A stretch of 32,728 nucleotides of DNA, taken from Phycisphaera mikurensis. Lineage in GTDB: Bacteria; Planctomycetota; B15-G4; JADJEK01. Numbering within the stretch: position 1 is the stretch's first letter; each line of letters opens with the position of its first letter. Under the pieces are notes generated by a model. It was not told where the DNA came from and ran no database searches. It saw nothing but the letters and a program-made list of their open reading frames with translations. The position numbers and the translations under genes are program-made. Where the stretch lies: NCBI GenBank assembly GCA_020723465.1, contig DYIW01000005.1:1-32728 (forward strand). Reading direction: 5' to 3'. Positions 4,984-15,900 of the stretch are shown piece after piece.

Positions 4984-7508
4984 GGTTCTTGCTCCTCGAG
5001 GTCGCACAGGACGTCCTCGTCGTACTCGATGACAGCCTCATCCTCGACCTCCCGCAGACCGAGCGGGGCCTCGTCGCGGGCGTAGCCGATCGCGCGGTAG
5101 CCGCGCAAGCGTTTCTCGAACATCTTCATCAGCATCGGCACCGCGTGGTCCACGTAGTCGTAGATGCGCACCTCAGTCTTGCCCGGGTGGAGGCGGTGCA
5201 GGCGGCCGGTGTACTGGATGAGCGTGCCTTTCCACGAGACCGGCAGCGCCAGGAACAAGGTGTCGAGGCGCGCGTCGTCGAAGCCCTCGCCGATGTACCG
5301 GCCGGTTGCGATGAGCAACCGCTCCGCGCCGGCCGGAATGGCGGCGAGCCTGGCGATCACCTCGCGTCGCTCCTTGGGCTTCATGCCGCCGTGGAGCACG
5401 ACGAGGTGACGGGTGAAGCTCTGCAGCCGCTCGGCGAAGTGCTGGAGGTGATCCCGTCGCTCGGTGAGCAGGATCGGCGATCGCTTCTCCTCGAGCGCAC
5501 ACACGACGTCGTCGAAGATGAGGTCGTTGCGACGCTGGTCGGCGGCGAGCGCAGCGTAGATCTCCTGGATCCCGGCGCCTTCGGGCATGCCCTTCGACGA
5601 GAAGCCCGTCTCTCGGACGACGAGCTTGTGGTCGAAGGGTCGCCGCGCCGCCTGGCTCTTGGAGTCGACCGCGAACCGCACCGGTCCGAGCTGCATGTTG
5701 AGGATGGGGTGGTGCCCGTCGCGGCGCTGCGGCGTCGCGGTCAGGCCGACAACGTACCTGGCCTTCACCTCGGCGAGCACGCGCTCGAAGCTCACGGCCG
5801 GGCAGTGGTGCGACTCGTCCTGGATGACCTGGCCGTATCCAGCCACGAGGTCGGACACCGATCCCTTGCGGACCAGGCTCTGCACCATCGCCACGTCGAG
5901 GCGGCCGTTGGGCTTGGCCTTGCCCGCGCCGATCTGGCCCACGTCCTTGGGCTCGATGCCGAGAAAGAGGGCGAGCTGCCCGATCCACTGGTCGAGCAGC
6001 GGTTTGCGGTGGACCAGGATGAGCGTGCTCGTCTTGCGCGCGGCGACGAGGTAGGTGCCGACCACCGTCTTGCCGATCCCCGGCGGCGCGACGAACACCC
6101 CCGTGTCGTGGGCGAGGAGCGCCTCGACCGCTTGCTCTTGAAGCGGCGTCAGCGTGCCCTGGAAGCTGAAGTCCACGGGCGCGCCCGTTTCGCGTTCGTC
6201 GATCACTTCGAGCTTCACGCCGCACTCCTGCAGCATGGCTTCGGCCTCGGTCTGGCAGCCGCGTGGCAAGGTGATGTGCTCGCGCAGGTCCTCGGCGCAG
6301 GCGATGACCCGAGGGGTGAGCGCCGTCGAGAGGCGCATGCTCTGCTTCTTGTAGAACTCCGGGTTCTGGAACGCGGCCAGCCGCATGAGCTGGTTGAGGA
6401 GGGCTGACGGCAACCGCGTCTTCTCGATGAAGAGACGCTGAGCCAAGACTGCCTTGACGACCGGCGGCAGCGGTTCCGTGATCACCGCCTTCCGAGGTCG
6501 ACCCGATGGAGCGCGCTTCCAAGGAGTCCGATCGTCCTCGTCGCCGGCGTCGCTCATGCGCACGCCGATCACCTGGCCGCGATGGCTGGCGTCGTCCGCG
6601 AGCGCGCATACGAACGCGGCGTCGATGCGCTTCACATGCGCGAGGAAGACCCACTGGTCGGGCCATGGATTGAAGGCGTCGTCCACGAACACGGAGTTGC
6701 CCGCGTCGCGTGCCGCACGCTGGAGCGGCAGCGCGATCAGGTTGCCGAAGCCGCCCTTGGGCATGGTGTCCTGGTTGGGAAAGAGCCGGTCGTAGGACTC
6801 CATCGACAGATCGTGGCGGCGAGCCATCGTATCGGTGATGAGGAAGCAGCCGAGCTTGCGCGCCGCGACCGCCGGTACCGGCGATGCGAAAAAGAACCAG
6901 GCGTGCGCGCCGTTGCCCGAGCGGGAGCGCTCGACAGCTACGGGCACACCGTGCCGGCGACAGGTCTCGGCGAAAGCGGCGACATCCTGTTGCCAGGTCT
7001 TCTTGTCGAAGTCCGCGGCGAGGAACCAGCAGGTCTCGTCGGGCAAGAGCGGGTACACGCCCATGACGTGCTCGCCCCGGAGATGTCTCGCCACCATCTC
7101 GTCCGAGACTGCGATGAAGGCCTGGTTGTGACACTCGCCGCAGGTCGCGCGCCTCCCGGCGCCGGGGCCTTTCTTCTTCTCGCACAGGCCCCACTCCCAC
7201 TCGTTCTCACAGGCCGGCGAGTACCCCGACCTGCCCTTCATCTCGTTCTCCCACCGGCGAGGGAAGACATCCTCGCGGCCACGGAAAAGGGAACGGAACA
7301 GGGCAACCTTGGCCGCATTGGTCACCGGCACGGCAGCGCGGTCGGCGATGAGCATGGGTTGGACCGGGAGCTGGACGACAGGCGTTGAGGCGAGTTGTTC
7401 ACGCAGGCCGGCGAGTCGAGCTCGGGCCGCCTCGATCTCGGCTTGCAGGCCTGCAAGGCGGGTCTCCTCGCGGGAAATCTCGGTGAGCAGCTCGTCGCGA
7501 CTGGGCAT
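4980..7508 (-). CDS. TOTE-type archaeo-eukaryotic primase fused to superfamily 2 helicase
   Basis: The product is about 842 aa; residue numbers follow the track translation (844 aa). Residues 8-45 form an N-terminal coiled coil. Four cysteines (C102, C111, C125, C128) look like a zinc site. Residues about 130-290 resemble an archaeo-eukaryotic primase domain, with AADFD (metal-binding Asp pair, 166-170) and RSGNGAHAWFFF (198-209, the sGxH-type motif). The SF2 helicase shows Walker A APPGIGKT (476-483), DESH (566-569), LTATP (591-595), ATGRYIGEGFD (736-746) and QYTGRLHRL (767-775). This architecture is what databases call the TOTE conflict-system primase, predicted to be an NTP-dependent nucleic-acid-targeting defence protein. 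I know of little direct biochemistry. ATG 7508 is chosen; GTG 7514 is the alternative. It starts the four-gene operon. Confidence 0.87.
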   Translation of the reverse strand: MPSRDELLTEISREETRLAGLQAEIEAARARLAGLREQLASTPVVQLPVQPMLIADRAAVPVTNAAKVALFRSLFRGREDVFPRRWENEMKGRSGYSPACENEWEWGLCEKKKGPGAGRRATCGECHNQAFIAVSDEMVARHLRGEHVMGVYPLLPDETCWFLAADFDKKTWQQDVAAFAETCRRHGVPVAVERSRSGNGAHAWFFFASPVPAVAARKLGCFLITDTMARRHDLSMESYDRLFPNQDTMPKGGFGNLIALPLQRAARDAGNSVFVDDAFNPWPDQWVFLAHVKRIDAAFVCALADDASHRGQVIGVRMSDAGDEDDRTPWKRAPSGRPRKAVITEPLPPVVKAVLAQRLFIEKTRLPSALLNQLMRLAAFQNPEFYKKQSMRLSTALTPRVIACAEDLREHITLPRGCQTEAEAMLQECGVKLEVIDERETGAPVDFSFQGTLTPLQEQAVEALLAHDTGVFVAPPGIGKTVVGTYLVAARKTSTLILVHRKPLLDQWIGQLALFLGIEPKDVGQIGAGKAKPNGRLDVAMVQSLVRKGSVSDLVAGYGQVIQDESHHCPAVSFERVLAEVKARYVVGLTATPQRRDGHHPILNMQLGPVRFAVDSKSQAARRPFDHKLVVRETGFSSKGMPEGAGIQEIYAALAADQRRNDLIFDDVVCALEEKRSPILLTERRDHLQHFAERLQSFTRHLVVLHGGMKPKERREVIARLAAIPAGAERLLIATGRYIGEGFDDARLDTLFLALPVSWKGTLIQYTGRLHRLHPGKTEVRIYDYVDHAVPMLMKMFEKRLRGYRAIGYARDEAPLGLREVEDEAVIEYDEDVLCDLEEQEP

Positions 7509-7510
7509 GG

Positions 7511-7699
7511 TCACCGCCTGCCGGATGAGGCGCGGCTCCTGGGGCCTCGCCGAGGCGCGTCCCCGGACAGCTCGCGATCGGGGAACTCGATCACGTACTC
7601 CTGGTTCGTCGCGTCGCGTTCAGCGCAGTCCACGTCGAAGCGCGGTGAGACCTGTGACCCGCTGCGTGGCAGGACCTTCGCACGGCACCCGCGCCGCAT
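7511..7699 (-). CDS. Possible small ORF or gene remnant, 62 aa
   Basis: Between meaB and the primase-helicase a minus-strand frame runs from ATG 7699 (or 7726, overlapping meaB) to TGA at 7513-7511, just before the helicase ATG. The central part RFDVDCAERDATNQEYVIEFPDREL uses G/C-ending codons and reads like protein, while the end (PRRGPRSRASSGRR) reads like noise. No good Shine-Dalgarno is visible and I recognise no family. It could be a small gene heading the operon, or the decayed end of an older gene at the island boundary. Confidence 0.3.
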   Translation of the reverse strand: MRRGCRAKVLPRSGSQVSPRFDVDCAERDATNQEYVIEFPDRELSGDAPRRGPRSRASSGRR

Positions 7700-7712
7700 G
7701 GTCCGCGTTCTT

Positions 7713-8708
7713 TCACCCGTTGTCATCGACGCCGAACGCGGCGAGGAGAGCGCGCGCGCCCTGCGCCGGCGTGATCGTGCCCTCGAGCACGTCCGCCTCG
7801 ACCTGAGCCAGGCGCGCCTGGACGCCGGGATGGCCGCGGAAGGCGGCCTGCAGGCTCTCCTCGACGCGCTCCCAGAGCCAGTGGCGGCGCTGATTCCGGC
7901 GCGCCTCCTCGAGCTCGCCGGAGCCCTCGAGCGCGGCGCGATGCTCCTCGACGAGCTGCCACAGCTCGGGCAGGCCCGCGCCGGTGAGGCCGGAGACTCT
8001 GGTCACGCGCGGCCGCCACGAGGAGGAGCGGGCGCGCGCGCAGCCAAGCGCCAGGGCGTACTCGGCCTCTGCCCGGCCGCAGGCCGCCACGTTCTCGCCG
8101 TCCGCCTTGTTGACCGCGACGACGTCCGCCAGCTCGAGGATGCCGCGCTTGATGCCCTGCAGCTCGTCGCCCGCGCCGGCGAGCACGAGCACCACCAGGC
8201 AGTCGACTATGCGCGCCACCGCGATCTCGTTCTGGCCGGCGCCGACCGTCTCGACCAGGACCACGTCGTAGCCCGCGGCCTCGCAGAGCAGCAGCGCCTC
8301 GCGCGAGCGGCGCGTCACGCCGCCGCCGGCCCTGCCTCCCGGCGACGGGCGGATGAAGGCGTTTCCTTCCAGTGCCAGGCGCGGCATGCGCGTCTTGTCG
8401 GCGAGGATGCTGCCGCCGGACACGCTGCTCGAGGGATCGACGGCGAGTACCGCGACCTTCTTCCCCTGCGCGAGAAGCTGCATGCCGAGCGAGTCGATGA
8501 GCGTGCTCTTCCCCGCGCCCGGCACGCCGGTGATGCCGGTGCGGATCGCTCCGCCGGTGCGAGGCATGAGGCGGCCGAGCACTTCCTCGGCCAGGCACGC
8601 GTCTTCCGGCCGCGCGCTCTCCGCCAGCGTGATGGCGCGCGCGAGCAGGGCGCGATCGCCGCTCTCGATCCCCCGCACGAGGTCGTCGGCGCTGGCGCGA
8701 GGCGTCAT
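7713..8708 (-). CDS. meaB: MeaB/ArgK-family GTPase, methylmalonyl-CoA mutase chaperone
   Basis: This is a G3E-type GTPase that gates adenosylcobalamin delivery to methylmalonyl-CoA mutase, protects it from inactivation and helps repair it. Visible motifs are [12 protein letters not shown] (P-loop), [19 protein letters not shown] (switch I/base-off signature), ETVGAGQNE (G3) and NKAD (G4). The C-terminal helical dimerisation arm is [15 protein letters not shown]...[16 protein letters not shown]. The length of 331 aa is normal. The ATG at 8708 overlaps the mutB stop as ATGA, so it is translationally coupled to its client. The stretch after the switch ([15 protein letters not shown]) differs from the usual SPSSGTLGGVARK form but keeps the glycines. 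The cytosolic location is inferred from the lack of signal or membrane segments. Confidence 0.95.
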   Translation of the reverse strand: MTPRASADDLVRGIESGDRALLARAITLAESARPEDACLAEEVLGRLMPRTGGAIRTGITGVPGAGKSTLIDSLGMQLLAQGKKVAVLAVDPSSSVSGGSILADKTRMPRLALEGNAFIRPSPGGRAGGGVTRRSREALLLCEAAGYDVVLVETVGAGQNEIAVARIVDCLVVLVLAGAGDELQGIKRGILELADVVAVNKADGENVAACGRAEAEYALALGCARARSSSWRPRVTRVSGLTGAGLPELWQLVEEHRAALEGSGELEEARRNQRRHWLWERVEESLQAAFRGHPGVQARLAQVEADVLEGTITPAQGARALLAAFGVDDNG

Positions 8709-10903
8709 GCCGGGCCCTTGCCCCTCTGCTCGACCTCAGGCCGCGCCGCGATCAGCTCGATCAGGTCGAGGGCCGCCCGGGAGATGACCGTGCCCGGGCC
8801 GAAGACCGCCACCGCGCCAGCTTCCTTCAGGGCCGGGCGATCGCGCGGCGGGATCACGCCGCCCACGGCGATCAGGATGTCCGCGCGGCCGAGGCGCGCG
8901 AGCTCGCGCTTCAAGGCCGGCACCAGCGTCAAATGCCCGGCGGCCAAGGAGCTGACGCCGACTATGTGCACGTCGTTCTCCACGGCCTGGCGCGCCGTCT
9001 CCTCGGGCGTCTGGAAGAGCGGGCCGATGTCCACGTCGAAGCCCAGGTCGGAGAAGGCCGTGGCGATGACCTTCTGGCCGCGGTCGTGGCCGTCCTGCCC
9101 CATCTTCGCCACCAGGATGCGCGGCCGCCGGCCCTCGCCGGCGACGAAGCGCTCCACCCGGCCGCGGACGCGGGCGATGTCCTCGTGCGTCTCGCCCATC
9201 TCGCCACTGTACACCCGGCTGATGGTGCGGAGCGCCGCCTGGTGGCGGCCGAAGACCTTCTCCAGGGCGAAGGTCATCTCGCCCACGGTTGCTCGCGCGC
9301 GCGCGGCCGCCACGGACAGCTCGAGCAGGTTGCCTTCGCCGCTCTTCGCGCAGGCGGTGAGGGCCGCGAGCGCCGCGTCCACCTGCTTCGGGTCGCGCCC
9401 GGCGCGGAGCTCTTCGAGGCGCGCGATCTGCGCCTGGCGCACGCGCGCGTTGTCGACTGCCAGCACGTCGATCTCCTCCTCGACCGTCGCGCGGTAGCGG
9501 TTCACGCCCACGATCGCCTGGCGTCCAGAGTCGATCCGCGCCTGGGTGCGCGCCGCCGCCTCCTCGATGCGCATCTTGGGCAGGCCGGTCTCGAGGGCGC
9601 GCGCCATGCCGCCGAGCTCCTCCACCTCGGCGATGTGCGCCGCGGCGCGCTCGGCCAAGTCGTGCGTCAGGCGCTCGACGTAGTAGCTGCCGCCCCAGGG
9701 GTCCACCACGCGGCAGGTGCCGGATTCCTGCTGCAGTTGAAGCTGCGTGTTGCGCGCGATGCGCGCCGAGAAGTCGCTCGGCAGGGCGAGCGCCTCGTCG
9801 AGCGAGTTGGTGTGCAGCGACTGGGTCTGCCCCTGCGCCGCGGCGAGCGCCTCGACGCAGGTGCGCACCACGTTGTTGTACGGATCCTGCGCGGTCAAGG
9901 ACCAGCCCGAAGTCTGGCAGTGCGTGCGCAGCATGAGCGAGCGCGGGTCGCGCGGCGCAAAAGGCGCGAGCAGGCGCGCCCACAAGAGGCGCGCCGCGCG
10001 CAGCTTCGCCACCTCGATGAAGAAGTCCATGCCGATGGCGAAGAAGAAGGAGAGGCGCGGGGCGAAGGCGTCGAGGTCGAGCCCGGCCGCGAGCCCGGTG
10101 CGCACGTACTCCAGGCCGTCGGCGAGCGTGTAGCCCAGCTCGATGTCCGCCGTGGCCCCGGCCTCCTGCATGTGGTAGCCGGAGATGGAGATGCTGTTGA
10201 AGCGCGGCATGCACCGCGCCGTGTACTTGAAGATGTCCGCGATGATGCGCAAAGAAGGCGCCGGCGGGTAGATGTACGTGTTCCGGACCATGAACTCCTT
10301 GAGGATGTCGTTCTGGATGGTCCCGGAGAGCTGCTCCGGCGGCACGCCCTGCTCCTCGGCGGCGAGGATATAGAGCGCCAGGACCGGCAGCACGGCGCCG
10401 TTCATGGTCATCGAGACGGACATGCGGTCGAGCGGGATGCCGTCGAACAGGATGCGCATGTCCAGGATCGAATCGATCGCGACGCCCGCCATGCCCACGT
10501 CGCCGGCCACGCGCGGGTGGTCGGAGTCGTAGCCGCGGTGCGTGGCGAGGTCGAAGGCCACGGACAGCCCCTTCTGCCCGGCGGCCAGGTTCCTGCGGTA
10601 GAAGGCGTTCGAGTCCTCGGCCGTGGAGAAGCCCGCGTACTGGCGGATGGTCCAGGGGCGGCGCACGTACATGGTCGCGTAGGGGCCGCGGGCGAAGGGC
10701 GCGAAGCCGGGCAGGCCGCCGAGGTGCAAGACGTCGGCGAGGTCGGCGGCCGAGTAGAGCGCCTTCTCGCGGATCCCCTCGGGGGTGAGGAAGCCGCTTT
10801 CGGCGGCGACGCCCGCTGCGGCGCGCCATTCGTCGAGGCTGGGCCCGGGCCTTCGGAGGAGGTCGTCGAAGCTGCAGGCGGCGAAGTTCGGGAGAGAGCC
10901 CAT
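8705..10903 (-). CDS. mutB: Methylmalonyl-CoA mutase large (catalytic) subunit
   Basis: This adenosylcobalamin-dependent enzyme interconverts (R)-methylmalonyl-CoA and succinyl-CoA. Numbered from ATG 10903 (732 aa), the TIM-barrel domain shows [26 protein letters not shown] (81-106) and the active-site Tyr of RQYAGF. Arg in [12 protein letters not shown] (about 207) is the carboxylate-binding residue that distinguishes methylmalonyl- from isobutyryl-CoA mutases. The C-terminal B12 domain has [10 protein letters not shown] (600-609) with the axial His, and VGGVIPP. The track start at 11125 lies inside mutA and is a shadow. ATG 10903 shares one base with the mutA stop (TGATG); GTG 10906 is possible. 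It works as a heterodimer with the adjacent small subunit. Confidence 0.95.
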   Translation of the reverse strand: MGSLPNFAACSFDDLLRRPGPSLDEWRAAAGVAAESGFLTPEGIREKALYSAADLADVLHLGGLPGFAPFARGPYATMYVRRPWTIRQYAGFSTAEDSNAFYRRNLAAGQKGLSVAFDLATHRGYDSDHPRVAGDVGMAGVAIDSILDMRILFDGIPLDRMSVSMTMNGAVLPVLALYILAAEEQGVPPEQLSGTIQNDILKEFMVRNTYIYPPAPSLRIIADIFKYTARCMPRFNSISISGYHMQEAGATADIELGYTLADGLEYVRTGLAAGLDLDAFAPRLSFFFAIGMDFFIEVAKLRAARLLWARLLAPFAPRDPRSLMLRTHCQTSGWSLTAQDPYNNVVRTCVEALAAAQGQTQSLHTNSLDEALALPSDFSARIARNTQLQLQQESGTCRVVDPWGGSYYVERLTHDLAERAAAHIAEVEELGGMARALETGLPKMRIEEAAARTQARIDSGRQAIVGVNRYRATVEEEIDVLAVDNARVRQAQIARLEELRAGRDPKQVDAALAALTACAKSGEGNLLELSVAAARARATVGEMTFALEKVFGRHQAALRTISRVYSGEMGETHEDIARVRGRVERFVAGEGRRPRILVAKMGQDGHDRGQKVIATAFSDLGFDVDIGPLFQTPEETARQAVENDVHIVGVSSLAAGHLTLVPALKRELARLGRADILIAVGGVIPPRDRPALKEAGAVAVFGPGTVISRAALDLIELIAARPEVEQRGKGPA

Positions 10904-12969
10904 CACGCGCCTCCCGGCACAACGGCGCCGTGCTCGGCGAGCAGCGCGCCGAGCAGCTCGCACGCGTCCATGCCGGCGAAGGCGAAGCGGTCCACGCCGG
11001 CCGCACGCAGATCCGCCTCGAGATCGCCCGGGCGCCCGGCGAGGAGCACGCGGGCCGCGCCCGCCTCTTTGAGAGCGCGCGCGGCCGCCGCGCCGCACGT
11101 GGCGTAGCGCCGCTCGGCGCCGCACAGGCAGACGATGCGCGCTCCGCTCGCCGCGAAGCGGCCGGCGGCGGCTGCCGCGGCCTCTTCCGGCCGCAGGTCG
11201 CCTGTGCCCTCGTCCGCCGTGACGTGGAAGCCCCCGGCCAGGAAGAGGTTCCTCATGAAGGCCGCGCGCTCGCCGTGCTCCGCCGGAGGACCGAGGCAGG
11301 CGAGGAAGGAGCGCGGCCGGCCCGCGGCCGCGGCCAGGCGATCGGCGGCGTCACGCAGCTCCTCGAAGGGCGCGGCGTCGCGCCGCGCGGGCAGCGGCTC
11401 GATCCGTGCGAACGGCTGCTCTCCACCCAGCGCGGCGCTGATCGCGGCGCAGCTCGCGCCCAAGGCCGCGGCCTCGACGCACGCGGCGAAGACGTCCGGC
11501 GCCTTGCGGAGGTCAGGCAGCGGCTCCAGGTCGGAGCCAGCGCGCAGCTCCTCGATCCGGCGCGACACGGCCTCCGGCGACGCGGCTTCCGGCCGCGGCC
11601 GGCGCGCGAGCAGCTCCGCCTCGTCCGGAAACTCGCTCACTCCCGTGACCGGCTCTTGGCGGCGCGCGAGCCGCGCGAGCCGCTCGCGCCAGGTCGCGTC
11701 CACGCTCGCGCGGATGAAGCCGCCCGCCAGGCACTCGGCCATGCCGCCCTTCCCCTCGATCTCCTGGAACACGCCCCAGGCCGCGCGCGCCAGGTCCTGC
11801 GTCAGCGCCTCGACGTAGTACGAGCCGCCCGCGGGATCGAGGACCCGGCCGATGCGGCTTTCCTCGGCGAGGATGGTCTGGGTGTTGCGGGCGATCCGGC
11901 GGCCCAGGTCCTCGGGTTCGCCGAGCGCCGCGTCGAAAGTCAGACAGGTAAGGGCGTCCGCGCCGCCGCAGGCCGCCGCGAGCGCCTCGGTCGTGGCGCG
12001 CAGCATGTTCACCCACGGGTCGCGCCGCGCGAGAGCGCGCTCCGAGGTCACGGCGTGCAGCCAGGTGGGTGGAGGTCGGTCGCAGGCGCAGGCGCGCCCG
12101 AGCAGGCCGAAGACCAGGCGCGCGGCGCGCATCTTGGCCAGGCCCAGGAAGAAGTCGCGGCCGGCGGCGAGCGACCAGGCGATCTGGCCGAGTCCTTCCG
12201 CGGCCGAGAGCCCGCCGGCCACCAGGCGGCGCAGGTAGTGCGCCGTGGTGGCGAGCGCGCAGCCGAGCTCCTGCGCCGCGCTGGCGCCGGCGAGATGGTA
12301 GGGGAGAGTGGACGCGACCGCGGCGCGCGTGCCGGGGAAGGAGCGCGCGCACTGGCGCGCCAGCACCACGAGCTGCTCCTCGGCGCGCGCCAGCGAGCAG
12401 GGCAGGAGCCCGTCCTCGGCGAGCGCCCCGAGTGGATCGCAGAAGAACATGAGGCGCGCGCGCTCCGGTAGGACGCCGCGCTCCCGGAGGAGCGCGCTCA
12501 CGCACGCGGCCAGGGGCAAAGCGTTGCCGCCCGCGTCCAGGATGAGCCGCGCCTCGCCAAGAGGCAGGGCGCAGAGCGCGCCGCCGTCGCTGGTGTCGAT
12601 GCCCAGGCGCACCGCTCGGCCGAAGCGCAGCCACAGGCCATCGGTGCCGTTCTTGAGGTCCTCGGCCGCCGCGCGCGCCACGGCCGCCGCGTCGAGCGCG
12701 TCGCAGCGCGGCAAGATCTCCCAGGGATGGCCCGCGCGCGGCAGGAGCGCCGCGCCGCGCGTGAAGGGCGGCAGGCCGGGGAAGCCGGCCGCGTCCGGCG
12801 CGGGCGCATCTTCGGCCGTGTAGAGCGGCCGCAGCGTCAGGCCCTCGGCGCCGCGCGTGCCTGCCAGAGGGTCGCGGCCGCCCAGCTCCTCCGCGGCGCG
12901 CGCCTTCCAGGCCGCCAGGTCGACGGCGGGGAAGGGCTCAGCTTCGTGCGGCGCGGTGTCGCGGCTCAA
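10903..12969 (-). CDS. mutA: Methylmalonyl-CoA mutase small (non-catalytic) subunit
   Basis: A 688-aa paralogue of the large subunit that stabilises the heterodimer but does not bind cobalamin. It keeps mutase features such as [44 protein letters not shown] and [27 protein letters not shown]. The C-terminal domain has no DxHxxG motif; where the cofactor His would be, it reads [23 protein letters not shown]. This loss is typical of MutA. The only start near the upstream gene is TTG at 12969, one base after the icmF stop (TGA-C-TTG), with no clear Shine-Dalgarno. Coupled translation from icmF would explain that. The protein is very Ala-rich, in keeping with the extreme local GC content. Confidence 0.92.
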   Translation of the reverse strand: MSRDTAPHEAEPFPAVDLAAWKARAAEELGGRDPLAGTRGAEGLTLRPLYTAEDAPAPDAAGFPGLPPFTRGAALLPRAGHPWEILPRCDALDAAAVARAAAEDLKNGTDGLWLRFGRAVRLGIDTSDGGALCALPLGEARLILDAGGNALPLAACVSALLRERGVLPERARLMFFCDPLGALAEDGLLPCSLARAEEQLVVLARQCARSFPGTRAAVASTLPYHLAGASAAQELGCALATTAHYLRRLVAGGLSAAEGLGQIAWSLAAGRDFFLGLAKMRAARLVFGLLGRACACDRPPPTWLHAVTSERALARRDPWVNMLRATTEALAAACGGADALTCLTFDAALGEPEDLGRRIARNTQTILAEESRIGRVLDPAGGSYYVEALTQDLARAAWGVFQEIEGKGGMAECLAGGFIRASVDATWRERLARLARRQEPVTGVSEFPDEAELLARRPRPEAASPEAVSRRIEELRAGSDLEPLPDLRKAPDVFAACVEAAALGASCAAISAALGGEQPFARIEPLPARRDAAPFEELRDAADRLAAAAGRPRSFLACLGPPAEHGERAAFMRNLFLAGGFHVTADEGTGDLRPEEAAAAAAGRFAASGARIVCLCGAERRYATCGAAAARALKEAGAARVLLAGRPGDLEADLRAAGVDRFAFAGMDACELLGALLAEHGAVVPGGA

Positions 12970-12970
12970 G

Positions 12971-15900
12971 TCACATGTTCCGCCGGTACTGTCCGCCCAC
13001 GGCGTGCAGCGCCCCGGAGATCTGGCCGAGGGAGCAGCACTTGCACGCCTCCATCAGCTCGGTGAAGGTGTTGCCCTGGGCCACGGCCGTGCGCTGCAGG
13101 TCCTTCAGCGCCTGCCTGGCGCGGCCAGCGTTGCGCTTCTGGCAGGCGCGCAGCGAGTGGATGGCGTAGTCGCGCTCGTCGCGCGTCGAGCGGATCACCT
13201 CGGCCGGGGTGACGGTGGGGGAGCCGCGCGGATCGAGGAAGGTGTTGACGCCGACGATGGGCAACTGGCCGCTGTGCTTGAGCGTCTCATAGTGCAGCGA
13301 CTCTTCCTGGATCCGGGAGCGCTGGTACATGCGCTCCATGGCGCCGAGCACGCCGCCCCTTTCCGAGATGCTGCGGAACTCCTTGAGCACCGCCTCCTCC
13401 ACCAGGGCGGTGAGCTCCTCGATGACGAACGAGCCCTGCAGTGGGTTCTCGCTCTTCGCCAGGCCCAGCTCCTTATTGATGATGAGCTGGATCGCCATCG
13501 CGCGGCGCACGCTCTCCTCGGTCGGCGTGGTGATTGCCTCGTCATAGGCGTTCGTGTGCAGCGAGTTGCAGTTGTCGTACAGGGCGTAGAGCGCCTGCAG
13601 CGTGGTGCGGATGTCGTTGAAGCCGATCTCCTGCGCGTGCAGGCTCCGCCCCGAAGTCTGCACGTGGTACTTGAGCTTCTGCGAGCGCTCGTTGCCGCGG
13701 TACTTGAAGCGCATGGCCTTGGCCCAGATGCGCCGCGCCACGCGGCCGATGACCGAATACTCGGGATCGAGGCCGTTCGAGAAGAAGAACGAGAGGTTCG
13801 GCGCGAAGTCGTCGATGTGCATACCGCGCGACAGGTAGTACTCGACGTAGGTGAAGCCGTTGGCCAGGGTGAAGGCGAGCTGCGTGATCGGATTGGCTCC
13901 GGCCTCGGCGATGTGATAGCCGGAGATCGACACCGAGTAGAAGTTGCGCACCGCGCGGTCGATGAAGAACTGCTGGATGTCGCCCATCATGCGCAGGGCG
14001 AACTCGGTGGAGAAGATGCAGGTGTTCTGCGCCTGATCCTCCTTGAGGATGTCGGCCTGCACCGTGCCCCGGACCTGGGAGAGCGTGTCCGCCTTGATCT
14101 TCTCGTAGGTCTCGCGCGGCAAGACCTCGTCGCCGGTGACGCCGAGCAGCAGCAGACCGAGGCCGTCGCTGCCCGGCGGCAGCTCGCCCTGGTAGCGCGG
14201 GCGCTCGCAGCCCAGGCGCGCGTCGATCTCCGCCACGCGGCGCGCGGCCTGCTCGGTCTTGCCCTGCTCCCGGATGTAGCGCTCGCACTGCTGGTCGATC
14301 GCGGCGTTCATGAAGAAGGCGAGCATCATCGGCGCCGGGCCATTGATGGTCATCGACACCGAGGTGGCGGGATCGGCCAGGTTGAAGCCGGAGTAGAGCT
14401 TCTTGGCGTCGTCTAACGTGGCAATGCTCACGCCCGAGTTGCCGATCTTGCCGTAGATGTCTGGCCGCTCGTCCGGGTCCTCGCCGTAGAGGGTGACCGA
14501 GTCGAAGGCGGTGGACAGGCGCTTGGCGCGCAGGCCGCGCGCCAGGAAGTGGAAGCGCTTGTTGGTGCGCTCCGGCCCGCCCTCGCCCGCGAACTGGCGC
14601 GCCGGGTCCTCGCCCGCGCGCTTCAGCGGATAGGCGCCGGCGGTGTACGGGAACATGCCGGGCGCGTTCTCCTGCAAGAGCCAGGCGAGAATGTCGCCCC
14701 AGTCGTGATAGCGCGGCAGGCTGACTTTCGGGATATTGAGGTGCGCGAGCGACTCGCTGTGCAGGTCCTGCTCGATGACCGTGTCGCGCACCTGGAACTG
14801 GTACTTGGCGGCGCGGTAGCGCTTCTGCATGGCCGGCCAGTCCGCGAGCAGCGCCCGGCAGCGGTGATGCAGCTTGGCCTCGAGCTGGTGGTAGAGGTCG
14901 ATCAGCTCCTGGAGGTACACCGGCTCGCCGGTCACGTGCTGGATGGCGCTCACCACCTCGCCTGAGCCGGTGTCGATGATCTCCACCTTCTTCTGGCCGA
15001 CGCTGGCGCGGAGCTGCTCGATCACGCCGTTCAACTGGTACAGGCGCCGGGCGATGGATGCCTGCTCCCGGACGAACTGGTCGCTGCGCTCGCTGTTCTC
15101 CACGATCTCCGCCAGGTAGCGCACGCGCTCCGGCGGGATGATGTGGTGCTTCTCGCCCTCCTCCACGCCCAAGTCGATGGTCGAGCGCAGGCCGGCGCCC
15201 GTCTTCTCGACCAGCGCCTCCATCACCCGGCGATACAGGCGGTTCACGCCCGGGTCGTTGAACTGGGAGGCGATCGTGCCGTAGATCGGGAAGCTCTCGG
15301 CCGCGGCGTCCCACAGCCCGTGATTGCGCCGGTACTGCTTGCGCACGTCGCGCAGCGCGTCGAGCGAGCCGCGCTTGTCGAACTTGTTGATGGCGATGAC
15401 GTCGGCGAAGTCGAGCATGTCGATCTTCTCGAGCTGCGTCGCCGCGCCGTACTCGGCGGTCATCACGTAGAGGGACACGTCGCAGTGGTCGGTGATCTCG
15501 GTGTCCGACTGGCCGATCCCGGAGGTCTCGACGATCACCAGGTCGTGGCCGGCCGCGCGGCAGATGTCGATCGAGCTGTGCACGTACTTGCTGAGCGCCA
15601 GGTTCGCCTGGCGCGTGGCCAGCGAGCGCATGTAGACGCGCGGGTTGTTGATCGCGTTCATGCGGATGCGGTCGCCAAGGAGCGCCCCGCCGCTCTTGCG
15701 CTTCGACGGGTCGACCGACACCACCGCCACGGTCTTGTCGCGGAAGTCGAGCAGGAAGCGCCGCACCAGCTCGTCCACGAGTGACGACTTGCCCGAACCG
15801 CCCGGACCGGTGACGCCGAGCACCGGCGCGACTCTCTCGGCGAGCAGCGCGGCGAGCGAGCCGTTGAGCTGCTCCCAGGCAGCGGGCGCGTTCTCCGCCA

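Noticed and set aside
4984-5041. N-terminal extension of the 235-aa protein (track start 5041)
   Set aside because: It overlaps the helicase end and the small ORF in another frame. The ATG at 4828 has a strong Shine-Dalgarno and fits the operon spacing.
1182-7508. Integrase, attachment site or transposon ends around the defence-like island
   Set aside because: I found no recombinase gene, tRNA or direct repeats at either boundary. Mobility is therefore inferred only from gene content.
8933-11107. Long plus-strand ORF (724 aa) opposite mutB
   Set aside because: Antisense shadow typical of very GC-rich genes. The translation is rich in Arg, Gly, Ala and His with no motif, and the opposite strand encodes a clear MutB.
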